Shown here in pieces: positions 33,324-41,601 of a DNA stretch of 60,677 nt. Source of the DNA: Methanobacterium sp. UBA410 (GTDB taxonomy: Archaea > Methanobacteriota > Methanobacteria > Methanobacteriales > Methanobacteriaceae). Position 1 is the first letter of the stretch. Every line of letters begins with the position of its first letter. Both the position numbers and the translations under genes were made by a program. Location: NCBI GenBank assembly GCA_002498385.1, contig DAHH01000015.1, forward strand, positions 163,468 to 224,144, read 5' to 3'. Under the pieces are notes generated by a model. It saw only the letters and a list, made by a program, of their open reading frames with translations, was not told the origin of the DNA and ran no database searches.

Positions 33324-35195
33324 TTATTTATTCTGTAGCTTATTCCTCAAAAGTTTATTCACGAGTTTTCCATCGGCCTTGCCCTTGAGTTTGGCCATTG
33401 CCTTACCCATTAAAGCCCCCATTGCACCCATTCCCCTTTCTTCAATCATTTCACTGTTTGATGAGATTATACCTTCAATCACAGATTCAACTTCCTCTTC
33501 AGAGAGCATTATAAGGTTCAAATCACGTGCTGCATCTTCTGGGGAGCTTTTACCGTCACAGACTCCAACAAGAACCTCTTGAACTGCCTCTTTGGTGATC
33601 TTACCCTCTTCAACCAGGTTAAACGTCTCCTTCAAACAGTCCACCGTCAGTTTGGAGATAGCCTTTCCATCCCTCTTAAGCTCCTTAAGTGTGTAAGCCA
33701 TGGTCGATGCCACCGTTGTTGAATCAAGACCAGAAGACCCCATTATCTCCTCAAATTCCGCAGCCCTGTTACGCCTTACAAGTTGATGAGCCAGATCCTC
33801 ACTCAGGCTGTACTCCTGAATTATTCTGGCCTGTTTTTCATCTGGAAGTTCCGGCAGGTTTTCCTGTATACGTTTCAGGTAGGCCCTTGAGATCTTGGCT
33901 GTTGGTATGTCTGTTTCCACGTACATACGGCTTGCAGTTGGTAGGGGCCTTAAATATTCGCTGTTTGCATCATCTGTTGCCTTCCTTGTCTCCTCTGGAA
34001 CTTCTTTTATGGCTGTTTTTGCCCTTCTTAAAACTTCAAGCAGTGCATTTCTTGCCTTCTCACCCTCATCTGCAACTAGTATGAATGCATCATTTTCATC
34101 CAGTTTCAGGAACTTTGAAACTGCATCAACCTCCTGCTGGGTTACTCCATATGCTGGAAGTTCATCTGTATGGAAAAGACCCGATACCCCCATTTTTTTG
34201 GCGTAGCCTGCAAGTTCAGTTCCAAACCTCCGGCCCGGCTGAACTTCCCTTCCGATGAGGCCCGAAAATCCTTCAAGTTTGATTGCAAGAACAGATCCAC
34301 CCTCTAAAATGGCCTTAGAGATTATCTTGGACTCCGTGTCCTTTAATAATTCCCCAACATCGTAGATCTCATCAACAACATTTGCATTCCTACTTTGAAG
34401 CTCCTTCATTATCCCAACAAGATTTATCTGCCTTTTAACCTCATTTTCAACCATATTTGGCATGAGATCAAGGTCCTGAACCCCCTTGAGTTCAACACGG
34501 GCTCCATCCCTGATGGATATGTTAAGGTCCTGCCTTATGGTTCCAAGCCCACGTTTAACCTTGGTGCTTCGAAGAACCTGACCTATCTGGTATGCAACTT
34601 CCTTGACCTGTTGGGGGTGCTTCATGGACGGGTCCGTGGTTATCTCAACAAGCGGAATGCCCAACCTGTCAAGTCTGAACACGACTTTGCCCTTTTTCTG
34701 CCCTATACGTCTTGCTGCATCCTCTTCAAGGCAAAGGTTTTCTATGCTGACCCTTCCGTACTCCGTGTCCATGTAACCGGCTGTTGCAACCAGTCCCGTC
34801 CTCTGGAAGCCTCCTGTGTTACTTCCGTCTATGACCTGTTTTCTCATGGTGTGGAACTCATCAACAACATTCATGTTAAGGAGGGATGCAATTATAAGTG
34901 ATAATTTGAGGGCCTCTCTGTTTAATGGGTGTGGAGGCTCTTCGTCCAGTTCAACAAGGCATGTTTCATCCTTATATGCCTCGTAGATAAATTGTAACTT
35001 TCTTCTGGATTCTTCAAATGCTGCCCTATCTATCTTTCCAAGTTCGCTCTGGGTTGGTCTCAGGTTCCTTAAAACTTTGTAATCTGGTTTCTTATCTGTA
35101 AGCTCGCATGGACATGGACAAAAAAGTTTCTCATCCGTGTTGAGCTGTTGATGTATTTCCAAACCTATTTTAAGGCCTAATTCTTCATAATCCAT
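33324..35195 (-). CDS. gatE: Glutamyl-tRNA(Gln) amidotransferase subunit E
   Basis: Archaea-specific subunit that binds misacylated Glu-tRNA(Gln) and, with GatD, converts it to Gln-tRNA(Gln). The 623-residue protein has the GatB-like kinase domain (LKIGLEIHQQLNT, then DEEPPHPLNREAL and GSNTGGFQRT). A DRLGIPLVEITTDP strand, an inserted AspRS-like domain, and the C-terminal tail domain with the GMGAMGALMGKAMAKLKGK stretch follow. The ATG at 35195 has GGTGAT five bases upstream; the longer frame to 35225 does not. gatD lies 120 bp upstream on the same strand. Confidence 0.96.
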   Translation of the reverse strand: MDYEELGLKIGLEIHQQLNTDEKLFCPCPCELTDKKPDYKVLRNLRPTQSELGKIDRAAFEESRRKLQFIYEAYKDETCLVELDEEPPHPLNREALKLSLIIASLLNMNVVDEFHTMRKQVIDGSNTGGFQRTGLVATAGYMDTEYGRVSIENLCLEEDAARRIGQKKGKVVFRLDRLGIPLVEITTDPSMKHPQQVKEVAYQIGQVLRSTKVKRGLGTIRQDLNISIRDGARVELKGVQDLDLMPNMVENEVKRQINLVGIMKELQSRNANVVDEIYDVGELLKDTESKIISKAILEGGSVLAIKLEGFSGLIGREVQPGRRFGTELAGYAKKMGVSGLFHTDELPAYGVTQQEVDAVSKFLKLDENDAFILVADEGEKARNALLEVLRRAKTAIKEVPEETRKATDDANSEYLRPLPTASRMYVETDIPTAKISRAYLKRIQENLPELPDEKQARIIQEYSLSEDLAHQLVRRNRAAEFEEIMGSSGLDSTTVASTMAYTLKELKRDGKAISKLTVDCLKETFNLVEEGKITKEAVQEVLVGVCDGKSSPEDAARDLNLIMLSEEEVESVIEGIISSNSEMIEERGMGAMGALMGKAMAKLKGKADGKLVNKLLRNKLQNK

Positions 35196-35317
35196 TAATA
35201 TCACCGTTGCTATGATTAAATGCATTAAATTTGGTTAAAATTTCATTTTTAAATGTTTAAACTTTTTTTAAATCCTTACTTTTCATATCCGTTTATTTAA
35301 TTTTAAATTAAAAAAAT

Positions 35318-36643
35318 TTAGATTAAAAAGAATTTCTTTGATGATCTGGACTCAATTTCACCTTTGAGGTTGGTCTGCATGATTTTTTTGACTTCTTCAT
35401 TGTTGTCAGTCTGTCCCAGGGTCCAGACAAGTTTTACGTAGGCAGTTTCAGGCAACATGTCAAGGGCAGATATAACGCCTGCTGAAAGCAATTCTCTGCC
35501 TGTGCTGTAAACATTCATGTTCACCTTACCGTAAAGGCACTGTGAAGCCATCACCACAGGTATTCCACTGTCTGTTGCCCTGGAAACTGCAGGTATCAAA
35601 TAATCTGGGCAGTGCCCAAGTCCTGTTCCTTCTATCACGATTCCCCTGTAACCTCTGTCAACGTAGAGGTCGAGGATCTCGGCTGAGATTCCAGGGTAGC
35701 TTTTCACCAATGCTACCTTGGATTCCAGATCGTCGTGCAGAACCACTTCTGATTCCTCACGCCTTTTATAGTCCCTCTTTTTGTAGTCCATGTTTTTATT
35801 AAGTTTTAAGTTTCCGTTTTGAATCCTTGCAATGGGCTCGGTGTTTATGCTGCGGAAGGTGTCCCTCCTGGAGGTGTGCATCTTCCTGACCTTGGTGCCC
35901 CGGTGCAGGTAACAGGCAGGATCATCCTCTTCTGCATGCATGCAGACTGTGACCTCCGCTACGTCTGATTTGGCGGCTGCAATAGACCCCATAAGGTTCC
36001 AAAATGCATCTGACGAGGGCCTGTCCGAACTTCGCTGTGCACCCGTTAAAACCACGGGCACGGGTGTGTCCATGATGAAGCTCAAGGCTGCAGAGGTGTA
36101 GTGCATGGTGTCTGTACCATGGGCAACAACAACACCGTATGCACCGTTGTTTATCTCATCTGCAATTGAACGGGCTGTCTTGACCCAGTACTCCGGTTTC
36201 ATGTTCTCGCTCAGGATGTTCAATATGGCCTCGCCCCTGACGTTTGCATGCTCCAGAAGCTCAGGTGTGGCCCTTAAAAGGTCATCTGCCGTGAAAGCAG
36301 GGTGAACTGCCCCTGTTTTGTAATCTATTATGGATGCAACTGTTCCGCCCGTTGATATTATGGATATGTCCTTTTTATGGTTGTCCCTCTCCACATCAAC
36401 CGGAGGAAGTTCTATTTCAGGTTTTTCACCCTTTTCAAGAAGTTCTATCCTTGAATCAGTTATGTTAACTCCCATGTTGTATCCACTTGCCATCTTAAGG
36501 ACAACGTGTTCATCATCCGCATCCTCTGCCCTGTCAAGAACCATTCCCTCATAAAATACGTCCTTCTTGGTTATCCTGATTTTATCTCCTATGGATACGT
36601 TCTGTGAATCTAAAAATTGTTTTGAAGCTCCTCTGTAACTCAT
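35318..36643 (-). CDS. gatD: Glutamyl-tRNA(Gln) amidotransferase subunit D
   Basis: The asparaginase-like partner of GatE that releases ammonia from asparagine or glutamine. The 441-residue protein has an N-terminal beta-barrel extension (about 1-85). The L-asparaginase core carries ISTGGTVAS near 94-102 (catalytic Thr), VAHGTDTMHYT near 170-180 and the LTGAQRSSDRPSSDA segment. GAGGT precedes the ATG by about five bases. gatD and gatE are in the order and direction expected for one operon, and they supply all Gln-tRNA in an archaeon without GlnRS. Confidence 0.96.
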   Translation of the reverse strand: MSYRGASKQFLDSQNVSIGDKIRITKKDVFYEGMVLDRAEDADDEHVVLKMASGYNMGVNITDSRIELLEKGEKPEIELPPVDVERDNHKKDISIISTGGTVASIIDYKTGAVHPAFTADDLLRATPELLEHANVRGEAILNILSENMKPEYWVKTARSIADEINNGAYGVVVAHGTDTMHYTSAALSFIMDTPVPVVLTGAQRSSDRPSSDAFWNLMGSIAAAKSDVAEVTVCMHAEEDDPACYLHRGTKVRKMHTSRRDTFRSINTEPIARIQNGNLKLNKNMDYKKRDYKRREESEVVLHDDLESKVALVKSYPGISAEILDLYVDRGYRGIVIEGTGLGHCPDYLIPAVSRATDSGIPVVMASQCLYGKVNMNVYSTGRELLSAGVISALDMLPETAYVKLVWTLGQTDNNEEVKKIMQTNLKGEIESRSSKKFFLI

Positions 36644-37051
36644 AAAATACCTCTGTAAAATTCATCAACTGAATAATATTTTAGATCGTGAATCTGGACC
36701 GTTTAGATCCCATGTTAACTGGTTGTTCAGCATCTCATAAAACCTTTTAAGTTTTTATATTATCTGATCCACCATCTGATCATAGTTTTTTTAATCTTTA
36801 CTTTGAATTTAGATCCATTGACTCGTAGACCCCTTAAAGATCAACATGAATTTTTTATTAAAAAAGAAGTTCTTAAATTAAAAAAATTCTTAAAAAAGGT
36901 TAGAAAATCCTTGAACTCGAAAAAAATCTTTGAACAAATATTTCAACGTTTTAATTCAATTTTCGTGAATTTAAAAAAAATAATTTAAAAAAATACAGAT
37001 CTCCGATTAAAAAATAAAAATCCGTTGAATTAATAAGCCCAATTAGTAACA
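36644..37051. other. 408-bp intergenic region
   Basis: Very AT-rich. A 61-codon open frame at 36803-36988 is an A-rich run of Lys, Phe and Ile codons with no ribosome-binding site, and I do not accept it as a gene. The gatD promoter should lie within the first 100 bases. Confidence 0.5.
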
Positions 37052-37828
37052 TCAGTGAACACTGATTTCAACGCCAACTGGGCAGTGGTCTGAACCCATA
37101 ACATCCTGCATTATGAAGGATGATTTTACATGGTTCATGAACTCCCTGTTTGTAAAGAAGTAATCAAGACGCCATCCAACGTTCCTTTCCCTGGCCCTGG
37201 TTCTGTAGCTCCACCATGTGTACTGTTCTGGTTCCTTGTTGAACTCCCTGAAGGTGTCAACGTAACCCGTGTCAAGTAACTTATCGATCCAGGCCCTTTC
37301 CTCTGGTAGAAATCCTGAAACCTTTTCATTGTCCTTTGGACGTGCCAGATCTATTTCTTTGTGGGCTGTGTTTACGTCTCCACATGCAACTATGTTTTTG
37401 CCCTGTTTTCTGAGCTTCTCTGCATGTTCAAGGAATGCATCGTAGAAGTCCATCTTGTAGTTCAAACGTTCCCTGGACATTTTGCCGTTTGGAAAGTACA
37501 CGTTGAATAAAACGAAGTCCCCATAGTCTGCAATTATCGTTCTGCCTTCAAGGTCGAATTTGTCGATCCCCAAGCCGTATTCCACCTTTTCAGGTTTTAT
37601 CTTCGTGTAGAGTGCAACTCCACTGTAGCCCTTCCTCTCTGCCTCGCAGAAGTAAGTGTGGTAACCCTCAAAGTTCCTTATATCTTCGGGAAACTGTCTT
37701 CGAGTTGCTTTTGTCTCCTGAATGCAGAGAATATCCGGAATTTCACTTTTAAACCATTCTGCAAAACCTTTCCTGTGTACTGCCCTTATTCCATTCACGT
37801 TCCACGAAAGAATCCTGATTTTCTTCAT
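37052..37828 (-). CDS. xth: Exonuclease III family nuclease, Mth212-like (AP/uridine endonuclease)
   Basis: A 258-residue Mg-dependent DNA repair nuclease. Conserved residues include SWNVNG near 8-13, IQETK (metal Glu near 38), GDVNTAH, and C-terminal GSDHCP. It aligns residue for residue with my memory of Mth212, the Methanothermobacter enzyme that also nicks DNA 5' to 2'-deoxyuridine. Lys116 and Lys125, discussed for uridine recognition, are both present (NGKMSRERLNYK). The shorter start at 37828 matches Mth212 length; a start at 37846 would add six residues. Direct uracil repair is an inference. Confidence 0.93.
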   Translation of the reverse strand: MKKIRILSWNVNGIRAVHRKGFAEWFKSEIPDILCIQETKATRRQFPEDIRNFEGYHTYFCEAERKGYSGVALYTKIKPEKVEYGLGIDKFDLEGRTIIADYGDFVLFNVYFPNGKMSRERLNYKMDFYDAFLEHAEKLRKQGKNIVACGDVNTAHKEIDLARPKDNEKVSGFLPEERAWIDKLLDTGYVDTFREFNKEPEQYTWWSYRTRARERNVGWRLDYFFTNREFMNHVKSSFIMQDVMGSDHCPVGVEISVH

Positions 37829-38298
37829 TTTCTCATCTCTACACATTGATCCTGCATTTTCTCATCTTAAAATGTATAGTTGAATCTGTAGTATGGTTGA
37901 ATCTGTAAGCGCCCTTAAATAAATATTAGATTTTGACCCAGTCCAAATAAAACTGTAAAAAAAAGAGACCGTGTAAAAGTTATCATACATAATGTCCTTA
38001 AATCTTCATAATTAAATCCGGGTTTAATTCAAGCGTGGATTTAGTTATAAACTCATTTTTATGTTAAAAAGCTTTTAATAAACTTCTTAACTTTAGATCA
38101 TGGAAGAGTAGCTGCAATTAGCATAGACAAAAAAATACTGAAAAATTAAAATATAAAATTAAAATATAAAATTAAAATATAAAATTAAAATATAAAATTA
38201 AAATATAAAATTAAAATATAAAATTAAAATATAAAAAAATAAGAAAAGGATAAAAGCCTTAAATCTTTCTAAACCTTGAATTCCAATTTAAGATTCAG
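37829..38298. other. Intergenic region between xth and vorA
   Basis: About 470 bp of AT-rich sequence with the 13-bp sevenfold array (38142-38232), listed separately. GTTGAATCTGTA also occurs twice near 37874-37903. No gene is seen. Confidence 0.5.
38142..38232. repeat. 13-bp tandem array, seven perfect copies
   Basis: AAAATTAAAATAT occurs seven times without mismatch (38142-38154 and every 13 bp to 38232). It is about 65 bp beyond the vorA stop. Pure A/T composition and perfect copies point to replication slippage, with copy number likely variable between strains. Confidence 0.95.
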
Positions 38299-39780
38299 TT
38301 ATTGTTCAAGATTCTCCTTTGCCCACTGAGCCCCTGCTTCAAGTATTTCAAGGTTTATTGGTATGAGTTTTGGTTTTTTGACAAAGGTATGTTTTACTGC
38401 ATCCTTAAAATCATCCCCTGAAAGTTCTCCCTCTGTTAAAGTCATCATGACGCCTAACATTGCGGTGTTTGCTGCTTTGGCCACACCATGCTCGCGGGCA
38501 ATCTCAACTGCCGGGACAGATATTGTAGTAACACCTTCAGGAGCTTTAAACTCACCAATATCTTTTTCATAAATTATTGTACCGCCTTTTTTAACCTTTT
38601 CTGCGAATTTTTCAAGGGATGGTCTGTTGAGGGCCACAAGAACATCATAATTATAAACAACAGGTGAACCTATTGTTCTACCGGATATAACCACTGTGCA
38701 GTTTGATGTTCCTCCACGCTGTTCAGGGCCGTATGATGGGTACCACGATACATAGCGGCGGGCGTTACATGCTGCCTGAGCTATTATGAGGCCCATGCTT
38801 AAAACTCCCTGACCTCCAAATCCTGAAACCTTGACAACCTTGCCTTCAAATTCTGGATCGTCCACGGCTTCCATTGCGCTTCCACTTCCGACATCAAATA
38901 TTTTGTCGAGTGATTTCTTGGAAAAGTCGCTTTCATCCCTGCAGAGGGGCTCAGTTTCACGGATTCTGTCCCTGAAATTTGCAAGTGGGAACTCAACTTC
39001 CATTTTTTCATTTAAAAATTTTTCTGTACCTTCTGCATCCTGTTTAAGGTTTGTTGGACAAGGTGATAGAACTTCAACAAATGCATAGCCCTTTTTATCT
39101 CTCTGCACTTCCAGTGCCTTTTTAACTGCCCTTTTGGCTTTTCTTATGTGGGATGGGTCTGAAAGAGAAACCCTTTCAATGAAAACAGGGGCTTTAAGGT
39201 TGTTTAAAAGCTCACACATGTGTAGAGGGTATCCTGCAAAGCTAGGGTCGCGGCCGTTCTGGCAGGTGACTGTTTTCTCCCCTATAAGGGTTGTTGGGGC
39301 CATCTGGCCGCCTGTCATTCCGTAAACTGTGTTGTTCACAAAGAAAACCGCCATTTTCTCGCCGCGGTTTGCAGCCTGGATGGTTTCGTTGAGACCTATT
39401 GAAGCCAGGTCACCGTCTCCCTGGTAACTTATGACAACTGCGTTGTCCTCAGCCCTTGACATTCCAGTTGCAACTGCTGGAGCTCTTCCATGTGCTGTTT
39501 GAACGTTTCCACAGTCAAAGTAGTAGTATGCAAAGACTGCACAGCCCACTGGACTCGTCATTATAGTTCGATCCTGGATTCCGAGCTTGTCTATTGCCTC
39601 TCCTATGAGTTTGTGAAGGATTCCATGGCCGCAACCTGGACAGTAATGGGTTGCAGTTGGTGCGCTTCCACCCTTGCGGGGGAACTCGTTGAGTATGGAG
39701 TCTGGTTTGCTTATGATCTTCTCGGCAACAAAATCCACTTTTCCAGCCTTAGAATCATTAGTAACAGCTTCATCTGTCAT
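38299..39780 (-). CDS. vorA: 2-ketoisovalerate:ferredoxin oxidoreductase VorA, fused TPP and gamma domains
   Basis: Catalytic subunit of VOR, which interconverts branched-chain 2-oxoacids and acyl-CoA plus CO2 using ferredoxin. The ~493-residue protein joins two domains normally on separate genes. The TPP-binding domain is about 25-300 (HYCPGCGHG, then GDGDLASIG and NNTVYGMTGGQ). The gamma domain is about 325-493 (KVSGFGGQGVLSMG, YPSYGPEQRGG). The Methanothermobacter VorA has the same fusion. The ATG at 39780 follows GGTGAC and lies one base past the vorB stop; a longer frame to 39822 would overlap vorB. Confidence 0.93.
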   Translation of the reverse strand: MTDEAVTNDSKAGKVDFVAEKIISKPDSILNEFPRKGGSAPTATHYCPGCGHGILHKLIGEAIDKLGIQDRTIMTSPVGCAVFAYYYFDCGNVQTAHGRAPAVATGMSRAEDNAVVISYQGDGDLASIGLNETIQAANRGEKMAVFFVNNTVYGMTGGQMAPTTLIGEKTVTCQNGRDPSFAGYPLHMCELLNNLKAPVFIERVSLSDPSHIRKAKRAVKKALEVQRDKKGYAFVEVLSPCPTNLKQDAEGTEKFLNEKMEVEFPLANFRDRIRETEPLCRDESDFSKKSLDKIFDVGSGSAMEAVDDPEFEGKVVKVSGFGGQGVLSMGLIIAQAACNARRYVSWYPSYGPEQRGGTSNCTVVISGRTIGSPVVYNYDVLVALNRPSLEKFAEKVKKGGTIIYEKDIGEFKAPEGVTTISVPAVEIAREHGVAKAANTAMLGVMMTLTEGELSGDDFKDAVKHTFVKKPKLIPINLEILEAGAQWAKENLEQ

Positions 39781-39781
39781 T

Positions 39782-40876
39782 TTAGTCACCTTCCTCATTG
39801 ATTTTACCTTCCTGTGTAGCAACAGTTCCTGAGATGTTTCTTATCTCTTTCATTATACTGTCCCTGTCTATTAGATTTCCACCCATTCTGTTTACAAGTT
39901 TCACAGGGTGTTTGCATTCTATTGCAAGTTTTATATCATCTATCATCTGGCCGTTACTCATTTCAACTGATATAAATGTGCATTTATCCTTTTCTGCCAC
40001 CTTTCTAAGGGCATTTTTTGGGAAGGGGAAGAGTGTTTTTGGTCTGAAGAGTCCTGCCTTTATTCCTTCGCTTCTTGCAAGGTCCACCGCAGATCTTGAT
40101 ATTCTGCTGCTTATTCCATATGCAACCAGGACTATGTCAGCATCCTCAGTTCTGTACTCTTCAAATTTAACTTCATTTCCTTCTATCTTCAGGTACTTCT
40201 TCTGGATCTTGTAGTTGAAGTCTTCAAGTTGTTCTGCGTTCAAAAATATGGAAGTTACAAGGTTCTGTTTTGTCTCAGCATTGCCTGAAACTGCCCAGCC
40301 TGTGTCGATTTCAGGTTTCACCGCGGTTTCAGGGAAGTGCAGTGGTTCCACCATCTGTCCCAGCACTCCATCTGCAAGCACAACAACCGGGTTGAGGTAC
40401 TTCTCTGCAAGGTCAAAGGCCCTGGCTGTGAAGTCGCACATTTCCTGGACAGAGTTTGGGGCCAGAACTATGTTCTTGTAATTTCCATGACCTCCTCCCT
40501 TAACTATCTGGTTGTAGTCGCCCTGTTCTGGTCCTATGTTTCCAAGGCCTGGGCCTGCCCTTACAACGTCCACTATGACACAAGGGAGTTCTGATCCTGC
40601 AAGAAATGAGATTCCTTCCTGTTTAAGGCTTATTCCTGGACTTGAGGATGCTGTCATGACCCTGTGGCCTGTTGCTGCTCCCCCGTATACCATGTTTATG
40701 GCTGCCTCCTCTGATTCTGCCTGGACAAACTTCCTTCCAACCATTGGGAAGTACTTGGAGGCGTCGTGTAGTATCTCTGTGGCCGGCGTTATCGGGTATC
40801 CGAAGTAGCAGTCACACCCTGCATACATCGCCCCTATTACAACGGCTGTATTTCCCTTAACGAGCTGCGTGGCCAT
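39782..40876 (-). CDS. vorB: 2-ketoisovalerate:ferredoxin oxidoreductase VorB (alpha-type subunit)
   Basis: A 364-residue subunit carrying the pyrimidine-binding part of the TPP site and likely substrate contacts. Signature segments are GYPITPATEILHDA (near 26-39), AESEEAAINMVYGGA and TASSSPGISLKQEG. GGAGGG eight bases upstream supports the ATG at 40876, which lies inside the vorC coding end (40-bp overlap). It is the middle gene of vorC-vorB-vorA. Assignment to VOR rather than another paralogue rests on the fused VorA partner and the small VorC. Confidence 0.92.
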   Translation of the reverse strand: MATQLVKGNTAVVIGAMYAGCDCYFGYPITPATEILHDASKYFPMVGRKFVQAESEEAAINMVYGGAATGHRVMTASSSPGISLKQEGISFLAGSELPCVIVDVVRAGPGLGNIGPEQGDYNQIVKGGGHGNYKNIVLAPNSVQEMCDFTARAFDLAEKYLNPVVVLADGVLGQMVEPLHFPETAVKPEIDTGWAVSGNAETKQNLVTSIFLNAEQLEDFNYKIQKKYLKIEGNEVKFEEYRTEDADIVLVAYGISSRISRSAVDLARSEGIKAGLFRPKTLFPFPKNALRKVAEKDKCTFISVEMSNGQMIDDIKLAIECKHPVKLVNRMGGNLIDRDSIMKEIRNISGTVATQEGKINEEGD

Positions 40877-41139
40877 TCAACTTTCCCTCCTTTACCTTTT
40901 TTACTCTTTTTAGGTACGTGCACTTCTATTGCAAGGGGTTCTGGGCAGGTGTAGTAACAATCCCCACATCCTGAGCATCCTTTACCCTTGTAAACTGCGT
41001 AACGGTACCCTCTTTCGTTTAGATCATCACTCAACTTTAAAACGCCTTTTCTGCATGTTAAGATACATCTCCCACATGCTTTGCATTCAAGAGCGTTGAT
41101 AACCGGATAAGGCTCCTTTTTTTGAATTTTTTGAGACAT
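40837..41139 (-). CDS. vorC: 2-ketoisovalerate:ferredoxin oxidoreductase VorC (ferredoxin subunit)
   Basis: A 100-residue protein with two iron-sulfur motifs: CKACGRCILTC plus a later Cys near 19-29, and CSGCGDCYYTCPEP near 55-68. It passes electrons between VorA/B and soluble ferredoxin. The C-terminal 30 residues are Lys/Gly-rich (KKSKKGKGGK) and coincide with the overlap onto vorB. It is the first gene of the vor operon. Confidence 0.9.
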   Translation of the reverse strand: MSQKIQKKEPYPVINALECKACGRCILTCRKGVLKLSDDLNERGYRYAVYKGKGCSGCGDCYYTCPEPLAIEVHVPKKSKKGKGGKVEWPRSSLREIQPL

Positions 41140-41601
41140 GATATCAAACTTCTATTACCTGTTTAATTACATGATTAATCATTTAAATTAGAAATCTATT
41201 ATAACCATTCATTTATGGCATGACAATACTGAATTATTTTTTCAACGCTTTAAAGAACATTGAAACGTTTATTTAATAAAAAAATCTTAAATTTGGATTT
41301 TAACTGGACTTTAACGATCAAATCAGATAACCATCAACATTTGTCTTAGGAAAATAATAATTTTATATTTGTCTTGAGAAGTATTTTATCCATACCCTAT
41401 TTTATCCATACCCTATTTTTATTTATAACTTCCATTTCAAATTTTAGTTTTTCTATGGTAAAATTTTTTCTATGTTTTTTTTCTATGCTAAACTATTTCT
41501 GCTCCAAAAAACCGATAAAAGGAAAACAATGAGGAAAAAGGTCCCTATTTCGTGTGTGAACGATTCAACTTAATGAAAACCTTTTTCCAACCTACCATTG
41601 A
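41140..41601. other. Intergenic region upstream of vorC
   Basis: 462 bp, AT-rich, probably with the vor promoter. A perfect 16-bp tandem duplication TATTTTATCCATACCC is at 41382-41397 and 41398-41413. No gene is visible. Confidence 0.5.

Noticed and set aside
36803..36988. 61-codon open frame as a gene
   Set aside because: Lys/Phe/Ile-rich translation of A/T-rich DNA, no ribosome-binding site, no domain pattern; best seen as a composition artefact.
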